DNA of 14,656 nt from positions 1 through 14,656 of the forward strand of contig LR733368.1 in assembly GCA_902506225.1 (NCBI GenBank), in the 5' to 3' direction. This document shows positions 1 through 9,700 of this stretch, in pieces. The translations under genes and the position numbers were made by a program. A model generated the notes under the pieces. That model saw only the letters and a program-made list of their open reading frames with translations, was not told where the DNA came from and did no database searches. This DNA is from Faucicola sp902506225. Lineage in GTDB: Bacteria > Pseudomonadota > Gammaproteobacteria > Pseudomonadales > Moraxellaceae. The first letter of the stretch is position 1. Each line of letters begins with the position of its first letter.

Positions 1-125
1 TTGTAGAGTAACTTATTTGCCAACCAAACCTAGTAAAAGTTTTAAAATTAGCATGACCCCTAGAATTTATGCATCTTGTCGTAGGTTTAAATTGGCTATA
101 ATATTCATCGTTACGGAATAATAAG
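1..125. other. AT-rich leader, no gene seen
   Basis: Stop codons occur in all frames and I see no coding sequence or stable hairpin. The right end carries the -10 box and ribosome-binding site of the following small gene. No tail of an upstream gene is recognisable. Confidence 0.6.
76..102 (+). promoter_or_regulatory. Candidate sigma70-type promoter of the 126-683 gene
   Basis: A perfect TATAAT lies at 97-102. The best -35 candidate is TTGTCG at 76-81, a 4/6 match with a short 15-bp spacer, so the -35 is weak. Transcription would begin near 108-110, giving a 5' leader of only about 17 nt that contains the GGA Shine-Dalgarno core at 115-117, eight bases before the ATG at 126. The -10 and SD are read directly from the sequence; promoter activity is inferred. 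Confidence 0.5.
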
Positions 126-683
126 ATGACTAAACTACAATCAAAAAATCAATTCATATACTGGTTTTACGCCTTAGTGGCACATATCATTATTTTTGGA
201 TTGGCATATTGGTATGTTTCTCAACACTCAGCTAACAGCAAAGCTAAACTTAAAAGCAGTGAACCCACACTAGCCAAGCCACTATTGGCATCCAAACCTA
301 CAGTAGCTTCAAATACCATTGCCATCGCATCCATTGTTGCCAGTCAACCAAAAGCCGTCACAGTAGCTACAACTGACCCTAAAAATGTCTCTTCAGTCCC
401 ACTGTCACCCTCTAAAGATAAATTAACGATTAACACCCAAAAAGTTGGGCCACTAAAAACCGTTATTAATCCTACCGAGCAAATATTGACTAAACGAGAT
501 GGCAAGCCAACTGCCAGCGTTACTCAGCCATCGTCTAACAAAGAAGTTCAGACACTAGTAAAAGAAATCGAACAAGATAATGCCAAACTCAGTGAGTTAA
601 TTGATCAAGTCAAACAGCATAATCAAAAAGCCATAGATGAACAAATGCCATCAGCTGATGATGGCAATGTGTCCGCCCCCTAA
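126..683 (+). CDS. Small membrane-anchored protein of unknown function
   Basis: I do not recognise this 185-codon gene. The start is supported by a GGA Shine-Dalgarno core eight bases upstream and a TATAAT box at 97-102. A hydrophobic segment at about residues 12-31 (rich in Ile, Phe, Tyr, Trp) follows a short basic N terminus, so a single-pass inner-membrane protein with a periplasmic C-terminal part is likely. Residues ~40-135 form a low-complexity Ala/Pro/Ser/Thr/Lys linker. Residues ~137-173 look like an amphipathic helix or short coiled coil rich in Glu, Gln, Lys and Leu. The layout, and a histidine at position 20 inside the membrane segment, recall the anchors of TonB and TolA, but the C-terminal TonB/TolA domain is absent, so this is only a resemblance. 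The stop lies one base from the stop of the convergent HlyD remnant. Confidence 0.7.
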   Translation: MTKLQSKNQFIYWFYALVAHIIIFGLAYWYVSQHSANSKAKLKSSEPTLAKPLLASKPTVASNTIAIASIVASQPKAVTVATTDPKNVSSVPLSPSKDKLTINTQKVGPLKTVINPTEQILTKRDGKPTASVTQPSSNKEVQTLVKEIEQDNAKLSELIDQVKQHNQKAIDEQMPSADDGNVSAP

Positions 684-684
684 A

Positions 685-1338
685 TCAGCGTTCACCCAAA
701 CTTTCAGAAATCGTTTTGGTAATCGGTTTTGTCAAGTAGGAAAGTACGGTTCTTTGTTTTGCCTTAATATCGACATTGACTGTCATACCAGGCTTGATTT
801 GGATCTTTTGCTCACTATTTTTAAACTCAGTACCAATAATTTTAATTTGGACACGGTAATAGGGTTCTTCACCCCTTGGGGTTGATTGCATTAAGCTATC
901 AGGACTGATATAACTGACAATACCATTTAAAGTACCATAGATACTATAATCATACGCATCGAGTTTAATATTCGCTTTTTGTCCAATACTGACATCTGCA
1001 ATATCCGTCGGTTTTACTTTGACTTCAACAATTAATGAGCTATTGGTGGGTAGTATTTGCATCACCACTTCACCAGGCTTAACCACCCCACCTAGTGTGG
1101 TTATTTTAATGTTATTAACCTTTCCATCGGTAGGTGCAATCAGGCGTTTTTCTTGAAGCACCTGAGTGCGATCTCTCATTTGTTCTTGTTCAGACTCTAA
1201 CTCTTCTTGAGTCTTTGTCAGGTCATTTTGTGCTTCTTCAAAGTATTTGTTGCGCTTGTTGGGGTCAGCACAGAAAACGGAAAAAATAGGGCGGTAAGGA
1301 ATTTTGTCGAGTATTTTTAAGTATCCTTTAATTGTCTA
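685..1338 (-). pseudogene. 5'-truncated HlyD-family type I secretion adaptor (C-terminal part)
   Basis: HlyD-family membrane-fusion proteins link the inner-membrane ABC exporter to the TolC-like channel in type I secretion and are usually about 400-480 residues. Here only the C-terminal half remains. From the internal ATG at 1179 there are 164 codons: end of a coiled coil (MRDRTQVLQEK), the returning lipoyl-like half (RLIAPTDGKV...GGVVKPGE), a beta-barrel (KLDAYDYSIYGTL), and the family C-terminal signature (IKPGMTVNVDIKAK...VLSYL). The frame stays open upstream of 1179 to a TAG at 1336-1338. HlyD-like coiled-coil residues (KYFEEAQNDL, then TQEELESEQEQM) continue to about 1250-1262, after which the translation no longer looks like HlyD. 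The N-terminal cytoplasmic tail, membrane helix and first half of the coiled coil are missing, and I see no credible start for a full protein. The resemblance is to the LapC-type adaptors, but no symbol is assigned. Confidence 0.8.
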
Positions 1339-1554
1339 AAAAACAAGTGTTTTTAATGAAACAGGAATCTGATTTCACTCTAAAAAAACTCTACTAGCAT
1401 AGCCAATAAAATCTTGAGCATAATGTTTCAGTTTATTGCTAAATGTTTATTAGTGTTAATTTGTTAACTATTTATTGATCAGTTATTTACAATTCAACAA
1501 GACAAGCGTAAATTTGCGACTAAACACCTGTTTGTAGAATGGATTTGCCTTAAG
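1262..1554. other. AT-rich region between the hlyD remnant and cdiB
   Basis: The first ~75 bases are the non-homologous extension of the hlyD remnant frame; the rest is non-coding. It contains a short dyad (1339-1354) and several AT-rich -10-like hexamers, for example CATAAT at 1419-1424. Another candidate pairs TTGTTA at 1461-1466 with TATTTA at 1484-1489 across 17 bp. None is convincing, so the cdiB promoter cannot be fixed by eye. The region presumably holds it, because cdiB has no upstream co-directional neighbour except the distant 126-683 gene. No insertion-sequence gene or RNA gene was recognised. Confidence 0.5.
1339..1354. repeat. Short AT-rich inverted repeat
   Basis: Arms AAAAACA (1339-1345) and TGTTTTT (1348-1354) are perfect complements around a 2-base centre. 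The spacing suits a protein-binding dyad or part of an element end better than a stable RNA hairpin. It begins directly beside the TAG that ends the hlyD remnant frame. Its function is unknown, and AT-rich dyads of this size can arise by chance. Confidence 0.35.
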
Positions 1555-3420
1555 ATGTCGTTACTTTATACAGTTAGTTTCCCCAAGCGTGCTGTTCAAT
1601 CATTGCCTCGTTTACCCAAAACCATAAAGATGTATCCTATCAGCCTATGGCTAATCCTACCTATCTTGGCCCAATCCCAAGCGATGGCACTCACCCCCCA
1701 ACAAATTGCTGATAACCAAATACAGCTACAACAACAGCGCGACGCCGCGCGCAATCAGGCATTGATTCCAAACCCCACAGTAACCATTGACACCAAAGCC
1801 GTGGCGCCAACTAACGTCTCTGCCACGGTTGACCCCAATGCCCCTTGCTTTACCATTAACCAAATCGCCCTGACTGCCCTTGATCATAAAGCCTATCAAG
1901 ACTTGCACACCTTCGACTTTGCGCTATTGCCAGTGACCCAAGGTAATACCAGCGTACTGGGCAAATGCTTAGGGATTAACGAGATTACCAGCGTGGTTAC
2001 CCAAGTACAAAATCGCATCATTGAGCGCGGCTATGCTACCACCCGCGTGGTCATTGGTAACCAGAACTTGCAAAGTGGCACCTTACTGTTAACCATTATT
2101 CCAGGTTATATCGATCAAATTAAAGCCGATACCCGTCAAAGTCGTGTCCCAGTCTATATCGATCAAACAGAGCTACCCGCCAACTTTGCCCCTGCGCTGC
2201 CGTTAAAGTCTGGTGATATCTTAAACATCCGTGACCTTGAGACCGGCCTTGAAAACCTAAAGCGGGTCCCAACCGCTGACGCTGATTTTTCTATCAGTCC
2301 TAGCAGTACTTCGCAAGCCCCGGGTCACAGTGATGTGTTAATCAAATACGCGCAGCGCCGTAAAGCGCGGCTAGGCATCGGTATTGACGATTCAGGCTCT
2401 AAAGCCACCGGTAAATACCAAGGCAACGTCACGCTAAGTCTCGACAATATGGCAAATTTAAATGATTTACTGTACGTCAGCTATGGCCGCGACCTGGGCA
2501 ACCAAATTAATGATCAAGTCCCTGGCGATAAAGGCAGTGACAACTATGCCTTGGGCTATGTGCTACCGATTGATCGCTGGTTATTGGATGCCAATGCCAG
2601 TCATTATACTTATAATCAAACGGTGGCTGGTGCTAACCAAGACTACCAGTACCGTGGTGAAAGCGACAACCTGACAGTGGGTAGTCACTATTTGGCCCAC
2701 CGTGATGCCAACAGTAAAACCTGGCTTAACGCCGGCGGCTTTGTGAAATCACAAAACAATTATATTGACGACACTGAAGTGGACGTACAGCGCCGAAAAA
2801 TTGCTGGTTGGACCGCAGGACTGACTGATGAACGCAAATTAGGCGATGCTTCGCTGAGAACTGAGCTAACCTATCAACGTGGTACCGGTGCTTTAGATGC
2901 CATTGACCCGCCTGAGCGTTTATTTAACGAAGGCACCGCCCGTACCGGCATTTACAAACTTAGCAGCAGTTTAACCCGGCCGTTTCGCTTAACCGTGGCT
3001 AACAAATCACAGCAGTGGGTGTACAGCGGCAGCTTAAAAGGCCAATATGCGATGGATGCGTTAGTGCCCAGTGAGCGTATGGCGATTGGCGGTCGTTACA
3101 GCGTGCGCGGCTTTGATGGCGAACGCACCTTGGCCGGTGATCACGGCGTTTTAGCCCGTCAAGATGTGAGCTTATATTTAGCCAACCAACCGCACGCTAT
3201 CTACGCCGGTGTTGATGCTGGGTATGTGTCCATGAAAAACAAAGACCAAAACGATTTACTGCTCGGCCACAGTCTGGTCGGCGCTGCGGTGGGTATCAAA
3301 GGTCAAATCGCCCCACTGCACGCAAGCTATGATGTGTTCACCGGTTACCCACTCAAACAGCCCGATGGCTTTGGTGACAAACATTGGGTCTCAGGCTTTA
3401 GCTTAAACTTTGAATTTTAA
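1555..3420 (+). CDS. CdiB/TpsB outer-membrane two-partner secretion transporter
   Basis: This FhaC/ShlB-family Omp85-type protein (621 codons, normal length) exports the CdiA protein encoded just downstream. A long basic n-region and a hydrophobic stretch precede a likely signal-peptidase site at AMA/LTPQQ (after residue 45). A Gln/Arg-rich segment (46-70) matches the N-terminal plug helix of FhaC. The first POTRA domain (about 97-190) has CFTI, GKCLGI and RGYATTRV; Cys98 and Cys138 are a plausible disulfide. A second POTRA spans about 190-247. The 16-strand barrel follows, with the L6 loop signature VRGFDGE at 517-523 that tips into the pore, and a C-terminal Phe (SLNFEF) as the BAM recognition signal. 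The start at 1555 is preceded only by a weak GGA; an in-frame ATG at 1630 (residue 26) would also leave a usable signal peptide. The gene lies 146 bp upstream of cdiA, probably as one operon. Confidence 0.93.
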   Translation: MSLLYTVSFPKRAVQSLPRLPKTIKMYPISLWLILPILAQSQAMALTPQQIADNQIQLQQQRDAARNQALIPNPTVTIDTKAVAPTNVSATVDPNAPCFTINQIALTALDHKAYQDLHTFDFALLPVTQGNTSVLGKCLGINEITSVVTQVQNRIIERGYATTRVVIGNQNLQSGTLLLTIIPGYIDQIKADTRQSRVPVYIDQTELPANFAPALPLKSGDILNIRDLETGLENLKRVPTADADFSISPSSTSQAPGHSDVLIKYAQRRKARLGIGIDDSGSKATGKYQGNVTLSLDNMANLNDLLYVSYGRDLGNQINDQVPGDKGSDNYALGYVLPIDRWLLDANASHYTYNQTVAGANQDYQYRGESDNLTVGSHYLAHRDANSKTWLNAGGFVKSQNNYIDDTEVDVQRRKIAGWTAGLTDERKLGDASLRTELTYQRGTGALDAIDPPERLFNEGTARTGIYKLSSSLTRPFRLTVANKSQQWVYSGSLKGQYAMDALVPSERMAIGGRYSVRGFDGERTLAGDHGVLARQDVSLYLANQPHAIYAGVDAGYVSMKNKDQNDLLLGHSLVGAAVGIKGQIAPLHASYDVFTGYPLKQPDGFGDKHWVSGFSLNFEF

Positions 3421-3429
3421 TCTCTTTAA

Positions 3430-3473
3430 CCCTGTCTTGACTGTATTAGAGACGGCAGGGCTTGATGTTTTTT
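3430..3473 (+). terminator. Weak terminator-like hairpin after cdiB
   Basis: CCCTG (3430-3434) can pair with CAGGG (3456-3460), followed seven bases later by six T residues (3468-3473). The stem is only 5 bp with a long loop, so this is at best a partial terminator or attenuator. Since cdiB and cdiA normally share a transcript, read-through into cdiA is expected. Confidence 0.35.
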
Positions 3474-3487
3474 ACCAACATATTACC

Positions 3488-3548
3488 TTACCCCTACTCG
3501 CTGCACGCATTGACCTCCCATCTTCCTAAAAAAACAGCATAGGGGTAA
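3488..3548 (+). repeat. Perfect 9-bp inverted repeat before cdiA
   Basis: TTACCCCTA at 3488-3496 and TAGGGGTAA at 3540-3548 are exact reverse complements separated by 43 bases. The right arm ends six bases before the AAGGA ribosome-binding site of cdiA. In RNA this could form a stem that isolates the 43-nt loop and sits next to the translation start; as DNA it could be an operator. It may adjust the ratio of the very large CdiA to CdiB. The repeat is seen directly; the role is inferred. Confidence 0.6.
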
Positions 3549-3554
3549 CCCAAT

Positions 3555-3559
3555 AAGGA
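3555..3559 (+). promoter_or_regulatory. Ribosome-binding site of cdiA
   Basis: AAGGA sits seven bases before the ATG at 3567. The in-frame TAA at 3546-3548 leaves no earlier start, and translation from 3567 opens with the YRVIFNK motif of the extended signal peptide. Together these fix the cdiA start firmly. Confidence 0.85.
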
Positions 3560-3566
3560 AAACGCT

Positions 3567-3797
3567 ATGAATAGCCGCCTGTATCGTGTGATCTTTAATA
3601 AAAACCTAGGTCGCCTAATCGTGGTTTCAGAAAAAACTGTGGCCCAAGGCAAAGCTGGCAGCCAAGGTGGTCATGACAACAACCACAGCACGGCTGACAG
3701 TCAAGCATGGGGTATGGTTGGCTACTGCTATGGTAAATGGCTGACGCTTACCGCAGCTGTTTTAGTCAGCCTGGGGGCAGCGCAATGGGCCCATGCC
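3567..3797 (+). other. CdiA extended signal peptide (residues 1-77)
   Basis: The first ~25 residues (MNSRLYRVIFNK...VVSEK) match the extended signal peptide region (ESPR) seen in very large type V proteins. They are followed by a hydrophilic linker and a conventional hydrophobic core (WLTLTAAVLVSLGAA). The cleavage site AHA/DVQ after residue 77 is inferred from the AxA pattern. ESPRs are known to slow inner-membrane translocation. Confidence 0.85.
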
Positions 3798-6700
3798 GAC
3801 GTACAAACCCAAGTGATTGCCGATAGCAGTGCCGCTAAAAACGAACAAGCCACCATTTTAACAACCGCCAGTGGCATGACCCAAGTTAACATCCAAACCC
3901 CCTCAGCGGCGGGCGTCTCTAAAAACAGCTTTAGTCAATTTGATGTGGGTAGTGACGGCGTTATCTTAAACAACAGCCGAAAAAACACCCAGACGCAAAC
4001 GGCTGGGTGGGTGGAAGGTAACCCGTGGCTTGGTAAAGGCGAAGCCAAGGTTATTTTAAACCAGGTCAATTCAACCAGCCCCAGTCAATTGGCCGGTTAT
4101 ACCGAAATTGCCGGGGGTAAAGCCGAGCTAGTGATTGCCAACCCCGCGGGTATTACCTGTTCAGGCTGCGGCTTTATTAATGCCTCTCGTACCACCTTAA
4201 CCACCGGTCAAGCACAAATGACGGATGGCAGGCTTACCGGCTTTGATGTGGGTGGCGGCAAAATTCGCATCGATGGTAAAGGACTGGATACCAGCACCAG
4301 TGACTATACGCAATTGATTGCTCAAACCAATGAGATTAACGCAAAGGTGTATGCTAAAAACTTGGATGTGATTTCAGGCACTAATCAGGTCAGCTATGAC
4401 AGCGATGCCAGTAACACCCAAATCACCCATAAAAACCCAGCGGCAACTAACCAAGCCACCGGCGTTGCCTTAGACGTTTCAAGCCTTGGCGGTATGTACG
4501 CCGGTAAAATCCGTCTGATTGGTACCGATAAAGGCTTAGGGGTAACCAATGCCGGGGATATTAGTGCCAGCAATAGCTTAAGTTTGGATGCCCAAGGTAA
4601 CCTCACCAACACCGGCTTTATGGGTGCCAAAGATGGGATCACGGTTAACGTCAACGGCAATGCCATCACCAACAGCGGCACCCTTGCCAGTAGCCAACAA
4701 GGCGTGCAGCTTGATAGTAGCAGCTTAACCAACAGTGGACTGATTAGCGCACGCTCACAAGGTTCTATCCGCAATACCACCACCAATAACACCGGTACCA
4801 TCAGTGCCGGACAAGTGAGCCTGACCACCGACACGCTTAATAACCAAGGGCGGATTGAACAAACCGGCAGCGGCAACCTTGCTGTTACCACGAATAGCCT
4901 GACCAACCAACATCAAGCGATCATTGGTCAAGCCTTGTATGCTGATCAGCCAGCGGCCACCAACCCAAGCTTAGCCAACGCCCCAAGCACCGCGGCGACG
5001 GGCAGTCAGCAAGTTGCCAATACTAGCAACAGCACTAACCCCGCCCCGGACACGTCTGTACCGGTGCTTGAACCGGTGACGGCTAACGGACAAATCACGG
5101 CTAAACAGATTGACAACCAAGGCAGCAATGCCATCATTACTGCCAATGGCAGTATGGATATCACCACCCAAACCTTAACCAATACAGATAAATCCAGTAT
5201 CGCGGTCAATGGTCTACAAGCGGCTAACAGCGTTGATAACCAAAACAGCCGCATTCAGCTTGATACACTAAACTGGCAACTTAGCCAGTTTAACAACGCG
5301 CAAGGGCAAATTGTTAGCAAACAAGGCATTCACCTGACCAGCCAATCGCCGATTAATAATGCCCAAGGCGTGTTAGCAACTTTAGGCGATGCCCGTATTG
5401 ACAGTGCTGGGGCAATAAATAATAGCGACGGTGTGATTCAAGGCAAAGTCACCGATATCCGTGCTGCAAGTCTAGATAACAGCCGCGGCACAGTCGATGC
5501 CAAAGGCAATCTAACACTAACTAGCCAAGGCGACTTAATCAATACGCAAGGCAATATCAGTGCCCAAGGCGATGCCAATATCACCGCCGCAGGATTAAAC
5601 AATGATCGCGGCGCCATTACCGCGACCGGTGGGCTTACCACGCAAAGCCAAAATCTTACCAACAGCGGTCAGCTGTATGGCGGCACGGGTAATCGCTTGA
5701 CCAGCGGCGCCATTGATAATAGCGGCATTATTGGTAGTGGTGGTGCGACGACTATAACTGCTAGCAGCCTGAACAACACTAGCACCGGTGTGCTTGCCGC
5801 TGGCTTAAACGCCGATGGCACCTTATCGACCCACAAAGCAGATCTGATCGTCAATACAACCGGCGCCCTAACCAGCCGTGGCACGCACCTTGCGACCGGC
5901 AAATTCAGCCTAACCGGCAACCCCACCGATTTAGCCGGTAGCACCACCCAAGCGGGGGAAATTAGCTTAAGCTCGGACGGTGATTTATCCACCCAAGGCG
6001 CCAAGCTTACCGCCACCGAGACCATGAGCCTAAATGCCAAAGGCAGGTTAAATAACCAAAACGGTAAATTGGCGGCTAACACGCTTAACCTCACCGCCAA
6101 CGCGTTAGATAACCGACATGGCAATATTACCCAAGCAGGCACCCATGATTTAAGCCTAAACTTACCTGGCGGACTCAATAACCAAGACGGTGTCATTGCC
6201 ACCAATAGCCAAAACTTGACCATCAATACTGCTGATTTAAACAACCAAACCGGTCGTATTGAGCATGCAGGCAGTGGCAGTCTTCTTTTGACCGCAAGCC
6301 GCGTGAATAATAGCCGGCAAGGCAGTTTGTTAAGCCTCGGTGAGCAAACCTGGAAGATTGCCGGGGATATTAATAATAGTGACAACCAACAACGCGGCGG
6401 TATTCAAGGCAAACGCTTTGATATTACCGCGAACAACTTAAACAATGATAATGGGGTGGTCGCTGCCTTAAGTGCCGCATCAACAGCTGACAGCCGTCTA
6501 GATTTAACAGGGACGTTGGCGAACACCAACAAAGCGGCGGTTTATGCCGGCAATGGCAGCTTAGCGGTGACGGCAGCTGACATCAATAATGCCGGGCAAA
6601 TCAGCAGTCGTGATCAGTTAACCACCACCAGTCAACGCTTTAGTAATACCGGTAGTATCTACGCGGGCGGCAATGCCGCTATCACCAACCAAGGTAATTT

Positions 6701-9700
6701 AACCAACACTGCCATGATGGCAGCTGGTAACCAGCTAACCTTGGATACGGGTAGCCTTACTCAAACGGCTACCGGTCAACTGGTAGCCGGTCTGACCCCT
6801 GATGGCAAATTAAGCACCCTACCTGCCCATTTAACCATCACTAGCCGTGACGCGCAAAGTAATGCCGGGTTAAACATGGCCACCGGTGATTTAACGGTTA
6901 GCGGTGCTGCGCTTAACTACACTGGCAGTCAAAACCAAGCGCAAACTATCGCACTCACTGCTAAAACGGGTGATATCACTCTAAGCGGCGCGCAAACCCA
7001 AGCAGCCGGACAAATCGCTCTTACCACCCCTGCAAGCTTGGTACATGACTCGTTAGATGCGACGCACAAGGCAGTGATGCAAGCGGATCGCTTTGCCATT
7101 AACGCCGGCAATGTGTCAAACCAAGGCGGCACTATCAATCAAACCGGCAGCGCCGATTTCACCATTTATACGGGTAATTTTAATAACCAAGGCGGTCAAT
7201 TGGGTGGCAATGCCAGCAACCTTAATGTAACCGCCACAGGTATTGTCAATAACCAAGACGGCGCACTGATTCACACTGGCAGCGGTGACATGCGTATTAG
7301 TGGTGCCAGTGTCAATAACACCCGAGGTCAATTGATCACCAATAGGGGGTTAACGTTAACCAGCGCAGGCACCGTCACTAATGATGCTGGGGTGATACAA
7401 GCGGCACAAGCGGTGATTACTGCCGGGCAGTTAACTAACCAAGCGATCAATAACCAAGGCGGTAAAATTTTAACCAGTCAAGGCGATTTAACGGTAACAG
7501 GCAGTGTCAACTCGCAAGGCAGCGACTCGGTGATTCAAAGCGCCAACGATCTGACGGTAAACGGCGGCACCATTACCAATAGCAATGGCGCCATGCTATC
7601 AGCTGCCAAGGCGTTAACGGTGAATGCTGACGCGCTTAACAATGACAAGGCCTTGATTGTCGCCAATCAAGCGATGGCGATTAACGCAGGTAGCACCATC
7701 AACGCTGGCAGCATTGCCAGTGTCAATGATGCGGTCACTATAGCAGGTGGCAGTCTAACCAATACCGCGTCCGGCAGCATTCAAGCGGCGAAAGCGATTA
7801 TCATTACTCAGGGGAATGTCACCAACCAAGGTCAAATTGCCAGCAATAATGCGTTGAATGTGACCAGCTCTGGCGCAATCGATAATCATAGCGGGACCTT
7901 GGCGGGTAGCAACGTGGCACTAACAGCGCAAACGCTCAACAATAACGCCGGCTTCATTAGCCAAAGTGTAGCCGATGGCAGTTTAACCATCACCACCCAA
8001 GGCTTACTGGATAATCAATACACCAAATCGAGCGATGCTACTAAACCCCTGGGTATATTAGCCAACGGCACTGCCAGCATTCACGCTGGGGATGTCAATA
8101 ACGATAACGGTCGTATCAATGCCGACACAATGACGCTTACTAGCACCGGTAGCAGCGTCAATAATAAGGCAGGGGAAATCGCGGCCAAACAAGCGTTAAT
8201 GGTGAATGCTGGCAATGCTAACTTAACCAATCAAACCGGTCAGCTAATGGGTCATACCACCAGTGTGACCGCAGCCGTAGTTGATAACAGCAATCATGGC
8301 TTGGTGCTGGCCAATCAAGATTTAACGGTGGATGCCGGCACTATTAGTAACAGCGATACCAAACAAGGCCCAGACACGATACTATCGCAAGGGTTGATTG
8401 CCGGTGGTGATGCCACGTTAACCGCGGCAGTGATCGACAATAGCAACGGTCAAGTGGTCGCGGGTAATGCCGCCACATTAAATGTTAGCCAAACGCTTAA
8501 TAATGCTAACGGCCGTATTGAATCAAATCATGTTCAGTTCAATGGTAGTGCCAATGTGTATAACCGTGCAGGTAGCATTAACGGTTATACACAGGCGGAT
8601 GTGACAGCCAAAAGCCTCATTAATACTGGCGGTCAGCTACGTGCACCTACTTTAAATCTGGCATTTAACGACAGCTTTACCCATGGGGCCACCGATAAGC
8701 TTGAAGCCGATAATTTAACGCTCACCACCCAAGGGGAGTTTATTAACCAAGGTAAGCTTGCGGCAGCTAAGCGCTTAGCAGTCACTGCACAAAACATTGA
8801 TAACCAAAAAGATGCCAGTTTAGAAAGCGGCGATTTGACCGAGCTTAACGCAACCAATAATATCCAAAACCGCGGGTTGATTAATGGCACCAAAACTTAC
8901 TTGGCTGCCGGTAATACACTCAATAACTTAAGTTATGGTCGTATTTATGGGGATTATGTGGCGATTAAGACCAATACCTTAAATAACACCCCAGAAGGAT
9001 ATGGCACCCCTGCCCCTGTGATTGCGGCACGTCAGCAGCTTGATATCGGGGTTAAACAGTTAAACAATAACCCAAACCCAGACCGAGCAGGTAAGTTTAA
9101 TAGCGATTTTAATGGTCAAGCACAAATTATCAGTAATGGCGATTTGAACATCGGCGGTGATTTAGATGCCAATCATATGACGACGGGTAAAGCTGATAGC
9201 GTGAACAATCGGGGTGCGATCATTGAATCGGATGGTCATATGACTATCACTGCCAGTGTGTTACGCAATGAAAATGCTGATTGGCAGGTTAGTCGCACGG
9301 AAACAGCCAGAGAAAACAAAATTGTTGAATACGCTGCTAACACTAGCTCGCAAAAATACACCAAAGATGAAGTCGACTGGGATGATGATGGCGAAGACAT
9401 GTATGTTAAAGCCACGGGGCAGAAAATTGGTGAAGATTACAATGAGTTTCACTTTGATAAAGTGATGCTAAAAGACATAGTTGTGGCTTCAGACCCCGCT
9501 CGCTTAGTGGCTGGGAAGAACTTAATCATTCATGGTGACGATTTAACCAATCAAAAAAGCCAAATTAATGCTGGCGCAGGGTACCAACAACTTGGTGACA
9601 TGGTTCAAAATGACATGACCTCGAATTTGGGTTATAAAGTCAAACGTGTTGAAAATGGTAAGTACTATTGGCGCTGGATTGATGCTTGTGGTTTATTTGG

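Noticed and set aside
637..885. Open frame of 82 codons on the + strand overlapping the small gene and the HlyD remnant
   Set aside because: It overlaps two better-supported reading frames, and its translation is an out-of-frame and antisense product of them.
1262..1554. Insertion sequence beside the broken hlyD
   Set aside because: No transposase reading frame, no matched terminal repeats and no target duplication could be identified; only a short dyad is visible.
5669..6385. Open frame of 238 codons on the - strand (and similar ones at 4394-4906, 5438-5662, 8633-8893, 13469-13684)
   Set aside because: All lie opposite the unbroken cdiA frame, have Leu/Pro/Val/Ser-rich translations typical of antisense shadows, and match no family I recognise.
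4539..9236. Recurrent short DNA motifs (AATAACCAAGGCGG type) considered as a CRISPR or non-coding repeat array
   Set aside because: They are irregularly spaced, remain in one reading frame and encode the degenerate FHA repeat core.
9256..9465. Overlapping + and - open frames in the cdiA central region
   Set aside because: Neither has a recognisable start signal or domain; the cdiA frame continues through with CdiA-like sequence.
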